In this document: positions 25,934 through 34,998 of the stretch, piece after piece | Position numbering within the stretch: the stretch's first letter is position 1 | Layout: each line of letters starts with the position of its first letter | Position numbers and translations under genes: made by a program | The notes under the pieces: generated by a model | What the model saw: the letters and a program-made list of their open reading frames with translations, nothing else | What the model was told of the DNA's origin: nothing | Databases searched by the model: none | NCBI RefSeq assembly: GCF_036173125.1 | Contig: NZ_CP108054.1 | Span: 8,873,501 to 8,937,500 of the forward strand | Length of the DNA: 64,000 nucleotides | Reading direction: 5' to 3' | Source: Streptomyces sp. NBC_00286 | GTDB taxonomy: Bacteria > Actinomycetota > Actinomycetes > Streptomycetales > Streptomycetaceae

Positions 25934-26761
25934 TCAGGGCAGTTGGAGCAGGGTCATCCAGTACTCGTCCACCGCGGGCAGCCGCTGTTCGGCGAGACCG
26001 GCCAGCATCTCCTGGTACGCGGAGGGCAGCTCCTCGTGCAGCCGCGGCGGCAGGCTGGTGAGCCGGTGGGAGGCGAGGACACTGGACCCCGGCCGCCAGT
26101 CGGCGAGTTCGGCCGGGTCCGCGCAGGCCCAGCGCATCCGGGCCTCGACCTTGCTCAGCGCGTCATGCTCGTCCTGGGCGCCGACGATGCCGGGCCCGGC
26201 GGTGTCCAGGGCCAGCAGCGAACCGGGGAACCGGTCGGCGATCAGGTCCACGACATGCCGTACGTCCCGCTCGTCCAGGAACGGCAGCATGGCTTCGGCC
26301 GCGAAGAAGTACGGGCCCGTGGACCCGGCGGTAACGGTATTGGCCCACGTGGCGTCGGTGACCGAGGCGGCGATCATCGTCCGGCGCGGGGTGTCCGTGA
26401 AGAGGGTGCGGCGCAGTTCGATCACGTCGGGCAGATCGAGGTCGAACCAGCGGGCTTTGTCGTTGTCGACTCGTTCGTAGCGGGTGTTGAGGCCGACGCC
26501 GAGCTCCACCACCGTGCCGGTGGGGTTTTCGGCGAGGAAGTCCGTCACCCATCGGTCGAAGAGGGAGGTGCGCAGTACGGTGCCGACCAGGCTGGGCAGG
26601 TTCTCGAAGCGCGTGAAGTCGTAGTCGATCGACGCGACGATCTCCTCGGCCCGCGCGTCCCGCAGGGCCACTTCCTTTTTGCGGTTCTCCACCGCCCGGC
26701 CGTACAGCGGGATCAGCAGGGTCTCCTGGACCGTGCCCAGGCGTACATCACGCTCGGTCAT
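25934..26761 (-). CDS. Class I SAM-dependent methyltransferase (LCMT/TcmP-like)
   Basis: Starting at ATG 26761 (GGGAGG upstream), 275 residues. The protein has TVVELGVGLNTRYERVDN, the SAM-binding loop of the leucine carboxyl methyltransferase-like family, then WFDLDLPDVIELRR and FFAAEAMLPFLDERDVR. Relatives methylate carboxyl or hydroxyl groups of natural products such as polyketides. The COG0523 GTPase gene ends 72 bases upstream on the same strand, so it might be carried on the zinc-regulated transcript, though it may also have its own promoter. Its substrate is unknown. Confidence 0.85.
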   Translation of the reverse strand: MTERDVRLGTVQETLLIPLYGRAVENRKKEVALRDARAEEIVASIDYDFTRFENLPSLVGTVLRTSLFDRWVTDFLAENPTGTVVELGVGLNTRYERVDNDKARWFDLDLPDVIELRRTLFTDTPRRTMIAASVTDATWANTVTAGSTGPYFFAAEAMLPFLDERDVRHVVDLIADRFPGSLLALDTAGPGIVGAQDEHDALSKVEARMRWACADPAELADWRPGSSVLASHRLTSLPPRLHEELPSAYQEMLAGLAEQRLPAVDEYWMTLLQLP

Positions 26762-26833
26762 GCCAACCTCCCAGATCACTGTCCGAACCGGGCCGGGCGG
26801 CGCCGTGGCCGACCACCGCCCGACCCGGAATCT

Positions 26834-28027
26834 TCAGGCTCCTGCTACGAGTTCAGAGTGCTCGTGCTCGTGCTCGCAGGCATCGTCGATGCCGTACGTG
26901 TCCCAGGCGGGGAACGGATCGACGGGCGGCGTACTCTCGCCGTCCCTCATCAGGCAGTCGGCCAGCGCCGCCCGCAGCGCCTCGGCGCGCAGCCCGGTGC
27001 CGATGAACACCAGCTCCTGACCGGAGGGGCTCTCCGCGCCGAGGGCACCGGAGGGCTCGAAGCGGGCGACGGAGCCGGCCTGCGACCACAGGCCCGTCAC
27101 CTGCGGGCGGCTCGCCAGCCAGAAGAAGCCCTTGGACCGCAGGACCTGCCCGAAGGCCCCGCTGTCCAGCTCCTCGGTGACGAAGGTCCACAACCGCCCC
27201 GGATGGAACGGCACTTGGGAGCGGAAGACCGTGGAGGAGATGCCGTACTCCTCGGTCTCCGGGACATGGTCGCCGTTCAGCTCCATGACCCAGCCCGGCG
27301 CCTGCTGGGCGCGATCGAGGTCGAACAGCCCGGTGCCGAGCACCTCGCCGACGTTCACCCGGCCGTGCGCGACGGGAACGATCCTCGCCAGGGGGTTGAG
27401 GCGGGTGAGGGCCGCGCGGAGCCGGGCCGCGCTCTCGTCGTCGACCAGGTCGAGCTTGTTCAGCACGATGACGTCGGCGAACTCGATCTGGTCCGTCAGC
27501 AGATCGCTGACGGTGCGTTCGTCGTTCTCGTACTGGTCGAGGCCCCGCTCGGCGAGCTCGTCGCCGTTCGCCAGCTCCGGCAGGAAATTGGCGGCGTCGA
27601 CGACCGTGACCATGGTGTCGAGCCGGGCCAGATCGCCGAGTACGGCTCCGTCGTCGCGGGCGAAGGCGAAGGTGGCGGCGACCGGCATCGGCTCGGAGAT
27701 GCCGCTGGACTCGATGAGGAGATAGTCGAAGCGGCCTTCGCGGGCCAGCCGGTCGACCTCCTCCAGCAGATCGTCGCGCAGCGTGCAGCAGATGCAGCCG
27801 TTGGTCAGCTCGACCAGACGTTCCTCGGTGCGCGAGAGGGCGGCCTCGCCGCCGCGCACGAGGGCGGCGTCGATGTTGATCTCGCTCATGTCGTTGACGA
27901 TGACCGCGACGCGCAGTCCCTCACGGTTGCCGAGGACATGGTTGAGCAGGGTGGTCTTGCCCGCGCCGAGAAATCCGGACAGCACGGTCACGGGCAGCCG
28001 GTCGTCGGCCATGCCGCGGAGATCCAT
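26834..28027 (-). CDS. COG0523 (CobW/ZNG1-type) GTPase, probable zinc metallochaperone
   Basis: The 397-residue G3E GTPase has the Walker A loop [14 protein letters not shown], the metal-binding CxCC motif in [16 protein letters not shown], and NKLDL of the GTP-binding set. The C-terminal CobW_C domain ends in a His/Glu run (CEHEHEHSE) that could hold metal. In zinc-starved bacteria such GTPases insert zinc into client proteins. Here the gene starts 10 bases after that of a cysteine-free ribosomal protein L32 downstream of a Zur-like box, which makes the zinc role much more likely than cobalamin synthesis. The start is ATG at 28027, or the in-frame ATG at 28012. Confidence 0.9.
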   Translation of the reverse strand: MDLRGMADDRLPVTVLSGFLGAGKTTLLNHVLGNREGLRVAVIVNDMSEINIDAALVRGGEAALSRTEERLVELTNGCICCTLRDDLLEEVDRLAREGRFDYLLIESSGISEPMPVAATFAFARDDGAVLGDLARLDTMVTVVDAANFLPELANGDELAERGLDQYENDERTVSDLLTDQIEFADVIVLNKLDLVDDESAARLRAALTRLNPLARIVPVAHGRVNVGEVLGTGLFDLDRAQQAPGWVMELNGDHVPETEEYGISSTVFRSQVPFHPGRLWTFVTEELDSGAFGQVLRSKGFFWLASRPQVTGLWSQAGSVARFEPSGALGAESPSGQELVFIGTGLRAEALRAALADCLMRDGESTPPVDPFPAWDTYGIDDACEHEHEHSELVAGA

Positions 28028-28037
28028 CAGAAGCGCC

Positions 28038-28208
28038 TTAGTCCTCGGGGTGCAGCAGACCGCGTTCGTACGCCTTCACCAGCCGCTGCGGCACGTGGTG
28101 GACGGTCCCCTCGATCGTGACCGGCACGAGCTGTGGGGTGCTGGCCTTCCACTGGGCGCGACGGTGACGGGTGTTGCTGCGGGACATCTTCCGCTTGGGA
28201 ACGGCCAT
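28038..28208 (-). CDS. rpmF: 50S ribosomal protein L32, zinc-free (cysteine-less) form
   Basis: A 56-residue protein starting [20 protein letters not shown], the L32 signature, and ending GLLHPED. The two CxxC pairs of the zinc-binding form are absent; it has no cysteine at all. Bacteria express such forms under zinc limitation so that zinc can be freed from ribosomes. The start has AAGGAGGA upstream. It precedes a COG0523 GTPase gene by 10 bases, and a Zur-like palindrome lies 39 bases before its start. A zinc-binding L32 paralogue should exist elsewhere in the genome. Confidence 0.93.
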   Translation of the reverse strand: MAVPKRKMSRSNTRHRRAQWKASTPQLVPVTIEGTVHHVPQRLVKAYERGLLHPED

Positions 28209-28246
28209 GGGGTCCTCCTTGGTGAGCGAGCGACCCAGACGCTACA

Positions 28247-28267
28247 TGAAAATGGATCCCATTACGA
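28247..28267 (-). promoter_or_regulatory. Zur-like operator
   Basis: The core AATGG-ATC-CCATT is a perfect palindrome flanked by TGAA and ACGA. It fits the actinobacterial Zur box (TGAAAATG ... CATTTTCA) in size, symmetry and AT-content, and stands out from the GC-rich surroundings. It lies right before the zinc-free L32 gene. Confidence 0.75.
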
Positions 28268-28311
28268 AATGTTCCGCCAGGAAGGGCGGGCGGGCGCAGT
28301 GAAAGGGCGCC

Positions 28312-28881
28312 TCAGCCCGAGACGAGGCGGAGGATCGCGGTGTTGCCGGGGCCCGGCAGCATTTGCAGCGCGACCGTGCCGGCCTCCTTCTCGGGCCGCC
28401 CCGCGGCCCCTCCGCACCGGGTGCCGTTGCCGTTCTCGTAGAAGTAGGTGATGCAGCCGCTGCCCTTGCCGCTCGCCGAACCGCGGGCCGAGCCGCCGTT
28501 CTTGCTGGTGCCGTGGGTCACCTTGTAGCCGACCTCGTACTCGCCGACCTTGGTCACGGACAGCTTGGCGGGACCGTCCGGGATCTTGATGTCGAACGTC
28601 ACCGGCTTGGACACCGCGATCTCGCAGTTGCCGTCGGCACACGCGCCCGTGTCGGTGCCGTCCGCCGCCGTCACCGTCGGGGACGGAGACGGAGACGGCT
28701 TCTTCGGGGAGCTGTCGGCGGGGGAGGCCTCGGACTCGGTGCGGCTCGCCCCCGCGGCTGCATCACCGGACTCCTCACCGGAGCCGCCACCACAACCGGC
28801 CACGGTCAGCAGGGCGAGCGTCGCCAGCAGCGCAGAGCCCGCCAGCCGTCCCGTACGTCCTGCTGTGGTCAGCCTCGTCAT
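28312..28881 (-). CDS. Small exported lipoprotein
   Basis: The 189-residue protein has an N-terminal signal ending in the lipobox VAGC, a Ser/Pro/Thr-rich linker (about 35-75) and a compact domain of about 110 residues with four cysteines (ACADGNC near the start; GSGC and TRCGG later), probably two disulfides. I do not recognise the domain. The gene is next to the zinc-starvation unit on the same strand but upstream of its operator, so it is a separate unit. A lipid-anchored binding or sensing role is possible. Confidence 0.75.
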   Translation of the reverse strand: MTRLTTAGRTGRLAGSALLATLALLTVAGCGGGSGEESGDAAAGASRTESEASPADSSPKKPSPSPSPTVTAADGTDTGACADGNCEIAVSKPVTFDIKIPDGPAKLSVTKVGEYEVGYKVTHGTSKNGGSARGSASGKGSGCITYFYENGNGTRCGGAAGRPEKEAGTVALQMLPGPGNTAILRLVSG

Positions 28882-29210
28882 GGTGTCCCCATCCCTTTCG
28901 CGTCTCGTCCGAGAGCAGGCGGCGAGTCTATTGAGGGGCCACGGGGAGGGGTCCCGAACGGCCGCTCGGGCGACCAGTATTGGGGCCGTTTGTTCCTTTC
29001 CCTTACTCCGGGTGGTATGTCTGTGCCGCTGTGGCTCGGGTGCCTGAGCGATGGTGCCCGCGAGTGATCTGGGTCACGTCAGCTTTCTGTCAGGGGACTG
29101 TCCGGAAGGTGTCAGTTCGGTCCGCTTCCATGTGGGCATCGAGGTCTGCGGCCACCGTGTCCCGGGTCTTCGATCCGATCCCTTCGGAGCCCCCACCACC
29201 GAGGAGAGAC
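28882..29210. other. Intergenic region between lipoprotein and P450 genes
   Basis: This 329-bp divergent region has no credible gene. It should hold both promoters. A short stem, CCCGA-N8-TCGGG, lies near 28954. I see no clear operator; the P450 ribosome site is GAGGAGAG just before 29211. Confidence 0.5.
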
Positions 29211-30452
29211 ATGGCCGACACCGCGACCGGCTGTCCCGTGCAGGCGAGCGGGCCGCTTCCCGAGTATCCGATGGCCCGGGCCGCGGAATGCCCGCTGGCG
29301 CCTCCTCCCGCCGTGGAGCCACTGCGGGCGGAGAAGGGGATCAGCAAGGTACGGATCTGGAACGGCGGCACGCCCTGGCTGGTGACCCGGCACGCCGACC
29401 AGCGTGCCCTGATGACCGACCCCCGAGTCAGCAACGACGACTGTCAGCCTGGCTTCCCGCACGTCAGCGCGCACCGGGCGCAGATTGCGCCGTACACCCC
29501 GAAGCTGATCACGAACACCGACGCTCCGGAGCACACGCGGCTGCGCCGCTCGGTCAACGGGCCGTTCGTCGTCAGGCGGATCAGGGCCATGCGGCCCGCC
29601 ATCCAGAAGATGGTCGACGGCATGATCGACGACATGCTGGCCGGGCCGAACCCGGTCGACCTGCTCACCGCGCTCGCACTGCCGGTGCCGTCGCTGGTCA
29701 TCGCCGAACTGCTCGGAGTTCCGTACCAGGACCACGCGTTCTTCCAGCGCAACGCCGGCCTTGTCCTCGACGGCTCTCTCTCGGCCGAGGAGGCGATGGC
29801 GGCGAGCCGCGAGCTGGGCCAGTATCTGGACACCCTGTTCCGGGAGAAGCTCGAGATTCCGGGCGACGACGTGCTCTCCGAGATGGCCGACCGGGTGAAG
29901 GCCGACGAGATGGCCCACGACGAGGCCGTCAACATGGGCGTCGCCATGCTCATCGCGGGCCACGAGACCACCGCGACGATGATCAGCCTCGGCACGCTCG
30001 CCCTGCTGCAGAGCCCCGACCAACTCGCCGTGCTGCGCGAGACGGACGACCCCAAGGTGATCGCGAACGCGGTGGAGGAACTGCTGCGCTACCTGAGCAT
30101 CGTCCAGACGGGCGTGCGCCGGGTCGCCAAGGAGGACATCGAGATCGGCGGCGTGGTGATCCGCGCCGGGGACGGCATCATCTTCGATCTGCACGCCGCG
30201 AACTGGGACCCGGAGGCGTTCCCCGAAAGTGAGCGACTGGATCTGAGCCGCCCAGCCCGTCAGCACCAGGGATTCGGCTACGGCCCCCACCAGTGCCTGG
30301 GCCAGAACCTCGCCCGCCTGGAGCTCCAGGTCGTCTACGGCACCCTCTACCGCCGTATCCCCACCCTCCAACTGGCCACGAACATCGATCAGTTGGAGTT
30401 CGACCACACGGGCACCACCTATGGCGTCCACGCCCTGCCCGTCACCTGGTGA
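29211..30452 (+). CDS. Cytochrome P450
   Basis: The 413-residue protein has the P450 landmarks in order: oxygen-binding helix LIAGHETTATM (about 245-255), ExxR in EELLR, and the heme loop GFGYGPHQCLGQ with the thiolate Cys at residue 362. It is soluble, with no membrane anchor, as is normal for bacterial P450s. A 3Fe-4S-type ferredoxin gene follows 53 bases later and is the likely electron donor. The start is ATG at 29211 with GAGGAGAG. Further down are a Baeyer-Villiger-type monooxygenase and a lactonase-like protein, so it probably hydroxylates a terpenoid, steroid or cyclic ketone precursor; the substrate is unknown. Confidence 0.95.
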   Translation: MADTATGCPVQASGPLPEYPMARAAECPLAPPPAVEPLRAEKGISKVRIWNGGTPWLVTRHADQRALMTDPRVSNDDCQPGFPHVSAHRAQIAPYTPKLITNTDAPEHTRLRRSVNGPFVVRRIRAMRPAIQKMVDGMIDDMLAGPNPVDLLTALALPVPSLVIAELLGVPYQDHAFFQRNAGLVLDGSLSAEEAMAASRELGQYLDTLFREKLEIPGDDVLSEMADRVKADEMAHDEAVNMGVAMLIAGHETTATMISLGTLALLQSPDQLAVLRETDDPKVIANAVEELLRYLSIVQTGVRRVAKEDIEIGGVVIRAGDGIIFDLHAANWDPEAFPESERLDLSRPARQHQGFGYGPHQCLGQNLARLELQVVYGTLYRRIPTLQLATNIDQLEFDHTGTTYGVHALPVTW

Positions 30453-30505
30453 CCCGCCCCGCACCGCCGTACCGCTGTATCGCCGTACCGCAGAAGGAAG
30501 CAACC

Positions 30506-30703
30506 ATGCGTGTGGAACTGGACGAGCCGAAATGCGTGGCGTCGGGGCAGTGCGTGATGGCTTCGCCGGATGTGTTCGACCAGAGGGACGAGGATGGCGT
30601 CGCCGTCGTGTTGGCCGAGACGCCTGATGACGACCTCCTGGGCGAGGTGCGCGAGGCTGTGGCGATCTGCCCGGCGGCGGCCATTCGGCTGGTGGAGGAG
30701 TGA
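30506..30703 (+). CDS. Ferredoxin, 3Fe-4S type
   Basis: A 65-residue acidic protein with Cys10, Cys16 and Cys55-Pro. The usual fourth ligand position is replaced (Cys-x5-Cys with Ala/Ser between), which marks a 3Fe-4S cluster of the kind that serves bacterial P450s. The gene is directly downstream of the P450 gene with AGAAGGAAG before its start. A ferredoxin reductase is not encoded in the cluster and must come from elsewhere. Confidence 0.93.
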   Translation: MRVELDEPKCVASGQCVMASPDVFDQRDEDGVAVVLAETPDDDLLGEVREAVAICPAAAIRLVEE

Positions 30704-30810
30704 GGCAGTTCCTGGCCGCAACAGACGGTCGGATATCGGCCAACGGCCCACCGTACAACGGTAATTGCACACGGATAGCACGGATAGCACGGACAGCAGA
30801 GAGGACCCGG

Positions 30811-32655
<1,845 letters not shown>

Positions 32656-32688
32656 ATCGGGCCTGAGGACAGGGGAGTGGGAGTGAGC

Positions 32689-34332
32689 ATGCAGCCCAGC
32701 CGCTACGACGACACCGGCCGCCGGTCCGCCACCAGCAGCCGGTGGGACATGAGACGGCTCAACCGGCCGAGCCGGCTGTGGGGTTCGAACGGGGTGACCT
32801 TCGGCCCCGACGGGCGGCTGTACGTCGCGCAGTTCATCGCCGGGCAGATCAGCGCCGTGGACCCTGCCACGGGGGATGTCGACGTGGTCGTGCCGCTCGA
32901 CGGTCCGGTCCAGGCGCCGGACGACCTGGCCTTCGGAGCGGACGGTTCGATGTACATCGCGGATCTGACGCCGGGCCGGGTGTGGCGTCGCAGTCCCGAG
33001 GGCGAGTACACCCTGGTCTCCGACGAGGTGAAGGTGCCCAACGGCATCACCTGCGTCGGCGACCGCCTCTTCGTCAACGAGATGAAGATGGACGGCCGCC
33101 TGCTGGAGCTGTTCCCAGACGGCGGCGACCCGGTGGTGCTCACCGACGGGCTGGTCTTCGGCAACGCGATGCAACTAGGCCCGGACGGTCACCTCTATTA
33201 CCCGCACATGCTCACCAACGAGGTCTGGCGGATACCTCCCGACGGCGGCGCCCCGGAGCGGGTCGCGGAGGACGTGCACGAGCCCGTCGCGGTGCGCTTC
33301 GACCAGGGCGGGGTGCTGACGGTGCTGTCCCGCGGCGAGGCCGGCATCGTGACCCGTATCGACCTCTTCGGCAGTGGCGACACGTCGATCGTCACCAGCG
33401 GTGTCGTCGGCCTGGACAACGCGGCCTTCGACGCCGAGAACCGCATGTTCGTCTCCAGCTTCGCCAGCGGCGGTGTCACGGAGATGCACCCCGACGGCCG
33501 GATCCGCGAGATCGTGCCCCGCGGACTCGACGGCCCCTACGGTGTGACGATCGACCTCGGCGGCACGGTCTACGCCGCCGACCACTACCGCGTGGCACGC
33601 CCGGAGCCCACCGCCGACGGCGAACCGGGCGACGTGACCACACAGGAGCTGCTCGTCTTCACCCATGGCATCACCGCCGCGGACGGGCTCCTGCACCTCA
33701 CCTCCCAGTACGGCAACGTCGAAACCTACGACCCCGTCGAGAAGACCAGGCGGCTACGGGCGGCCGGGCTGAACCAGCCGCTCGGCATCGCGGTGGGGCC
33801 GGACGGTTCGCTCGTGGTCGCGGAGGCGGGCGCCGGCCGAGTCGTACGGATCGACGAGCGGGACGACTCCGTCACCGTGCTCGCGGAAGGGCTCGAGCAC
33901 CCCGTGGATGTGGCCTTCGACGCGGAGGGGCGCTGCTATGTCAGCGACGACCGGCGTGGGGCGGTTCTCCGGATCAACAACCGGATCGACAAGGGGACAG
34001 ATGAGGGCGAGGCGGTGGCCGTCGCGGAGGGGCTGGGCGCACCGCAAGGGCTGGCCGTCCTGGGCGCCGAACTGTTCACGGTGGACACCGAGCACCGCAG
34101 GCTGCTGGCGATCTCCCTCAGCACGGGCGAGACCAGAGTCGACGCCGAGGACCTGGCGGTCGGCCTGCCTCCGGGGACCGGACCCACCGAACAGCCCGCG
34201 CTGTTCGCCCACGGCATGCCCGGCTCGCCCGGCCAGTTCGCCGGTCTCGCCGTCACTCCGGAGGGCTCCCTGCTCCTCTCGGCCAACGGCGAGGGCAGCG
34301 TGCTCCGGTTGTCGCCCAGGCCCGCGCCCTGA
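32689..34332 (+). CDS. SMP-30/gluconolactonase-like double propeller protein
   Basis: About 547 residues made of two sets of NHL/SMP-30-type repeats, each with GPDG, AFGADGSMYIAD or DAEGRCYVSDD signatures, so two beta-propellers in tandem are likely. No signal peptide is visible, so it is cytoplasmic. Single-propeller relatives are metal-dependent lactonases. Right after a Baeyer-Villiger-type enzyme it would fit as the hydrolase that opens the lactone product; this is inference. Start at ATG 32689; GTG codons at 32683 and 32677 are alternatives near AGGGGAG. Confidence 0.82.
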   Translation: MQPSRYDDTGRRSATSSRWDMRRLNRPSRLWGSNGVTFGPDGRLYVAQFIAGQISAVDPATGDVDVVVPLDGPVQAPDDLAFGADGSMYIADLTPGRVWRRSPEGEYTLVSDEVKVPNGITCVGDRLFVNEMKMDGRLLELFPDGGDPVVLTDGLVFGNAMQLGPDGHLYYPHMLTNEVWRIPPDGGAPERVAEDVHEPVAVRFDQGGVLTVLSRGEAGIVTRIDLFGSGDTSIVTSGVVGLDNAAFDAENRMFVSSFASGGVTEMHPDGRIREIVPRGLDGPYGVTIDLGGTVYAADHYRVARPEPTADGEPGDVTTQELLVFTHGITAADGLLHLTSQYGNVETYDPVEKTRRLRAAGLNQPLGIAVGPDGSLVVAEAGAGRVVRIDERDDSVTVLAEGLEHPVDVAFDAEGRCYVSDDRRGAVLRINNRIDKGTDEGEAVAVAEGLGAPQGLAVLGAELFTVDTEHRRLLAISLSTGETRVDAEDLAVGLPPGTGPTEQPALFAHGMPGSPGQFAGLAVTPEGSLLLSANGEGSVLRLSPRPAP

Positions 34333-34378
34333 GGGGGAGTACCGGAGCGCGAGCAACCGGCGGGCGACGGGCGGATTT

Positions 34379-34407
34379 AGTTGAGTTAGGCAAGAAGCTG
34401 GTAAAGT
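34379..34407 (+). promoter_or_regulatory. Possible promoter/operator of the MarR gene
   Basis: TTGAGT at 34381 and TAAAGT at 34402 lie 15 bases apart, right before the start. The imperfect dyad TTG-AGTTAGG-CAA (34381-34393) overlaps the -35 box and could be the autoregulatory site. Confidence 0.35.
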
Positions 34408-34414
34408 GATCCGT

Positions 34415-34939
34415 ATGTCCACACCAACTCCGGCCCCCACCACCCCCGCCTCCACGGAAGTGATCGAGATCGAGCGGGCGCTCACGCGCATCGCGTATCT
34501 CATGGGCCGAACGCGTCAGCACGACCGGCTCATGGCGCTGGCCGGAGTGCCGCTGGACCGCGCCGCCGTGGCACTCCTGCGGCAGATCGGCGACTCCGAA
34601 CCGATGCGCCCGGGCGAGTTGGCGAACCGGCTGGCCGTGGAGGCCTCCCACGTGACCCGTCAGGTGCAGCAGCTGGAGAAGGGCGGTTACGTCACCCGCG
34701 TACCCGACCCCGACGACCGCCGTGCCCAGCGCATCCAGATCACCGAGGCCGGCCGGCAAGCGGTCGATCGCATCCGAGAGATGAGCGCCCGCGGTATGCA
34801 GCTGGCCCTGTCCGACTGGTCCCCCGAGGAACTTCAGAAGCTCGCCACGCTCTTCCACCGCATGGTCGACGACTTCCTCTCCTACGCCGCCGAGATCGGC
34901 GCGGGCGAGGAAGCGGGACCGGTGGCACGCAAGCCCTGA
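34415..34939 (+). CDS. MarR-family regulator
   Basis: A 174-residue winged-helix protein: RPGELANRLAVEASHVTRQVQQLEKGGYV is the recognition region, followed by the wing VPDPDDRRAQRIQITEAG. These are the MarR hallmarks. The start is ATG at 34415; a GTG at 34406 is in frame. It ends the P450-monooxygenase gene run, 82 bases after the propeller gene, and is the most likely regulator of that cluster, perhaps responding to its substrate. Confidence 0.9.
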   Translation: MSTPTPAPTTPASTEVIEIERALTRIAYLMGRTRQHDRLMALAGVPLDRAAVALLRQIGDSEPMRPGELANRLAVEASHVTRQVQQLEKGGYVTRVPDPDDRRAQRIQITEAGRQAVDRIREMSARGMQLALSDWSPEELQKLATLFHRMVDDFLSYAAEIGAGEEAGPVARKP

Positions 34940-34998
34940 CCTGCGGGCTGGAGTTCCGCGTGTGACAGCCGGTTGAGGGCCGGCGACAGTCGGTTGAG

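Noticed and set aside
25943..28120. A 725-codon open frame on the forward strand
   Set aside because: It spans three genes of the reverse strand, including L32, which have solid homology; it is a GC-driven shadow.
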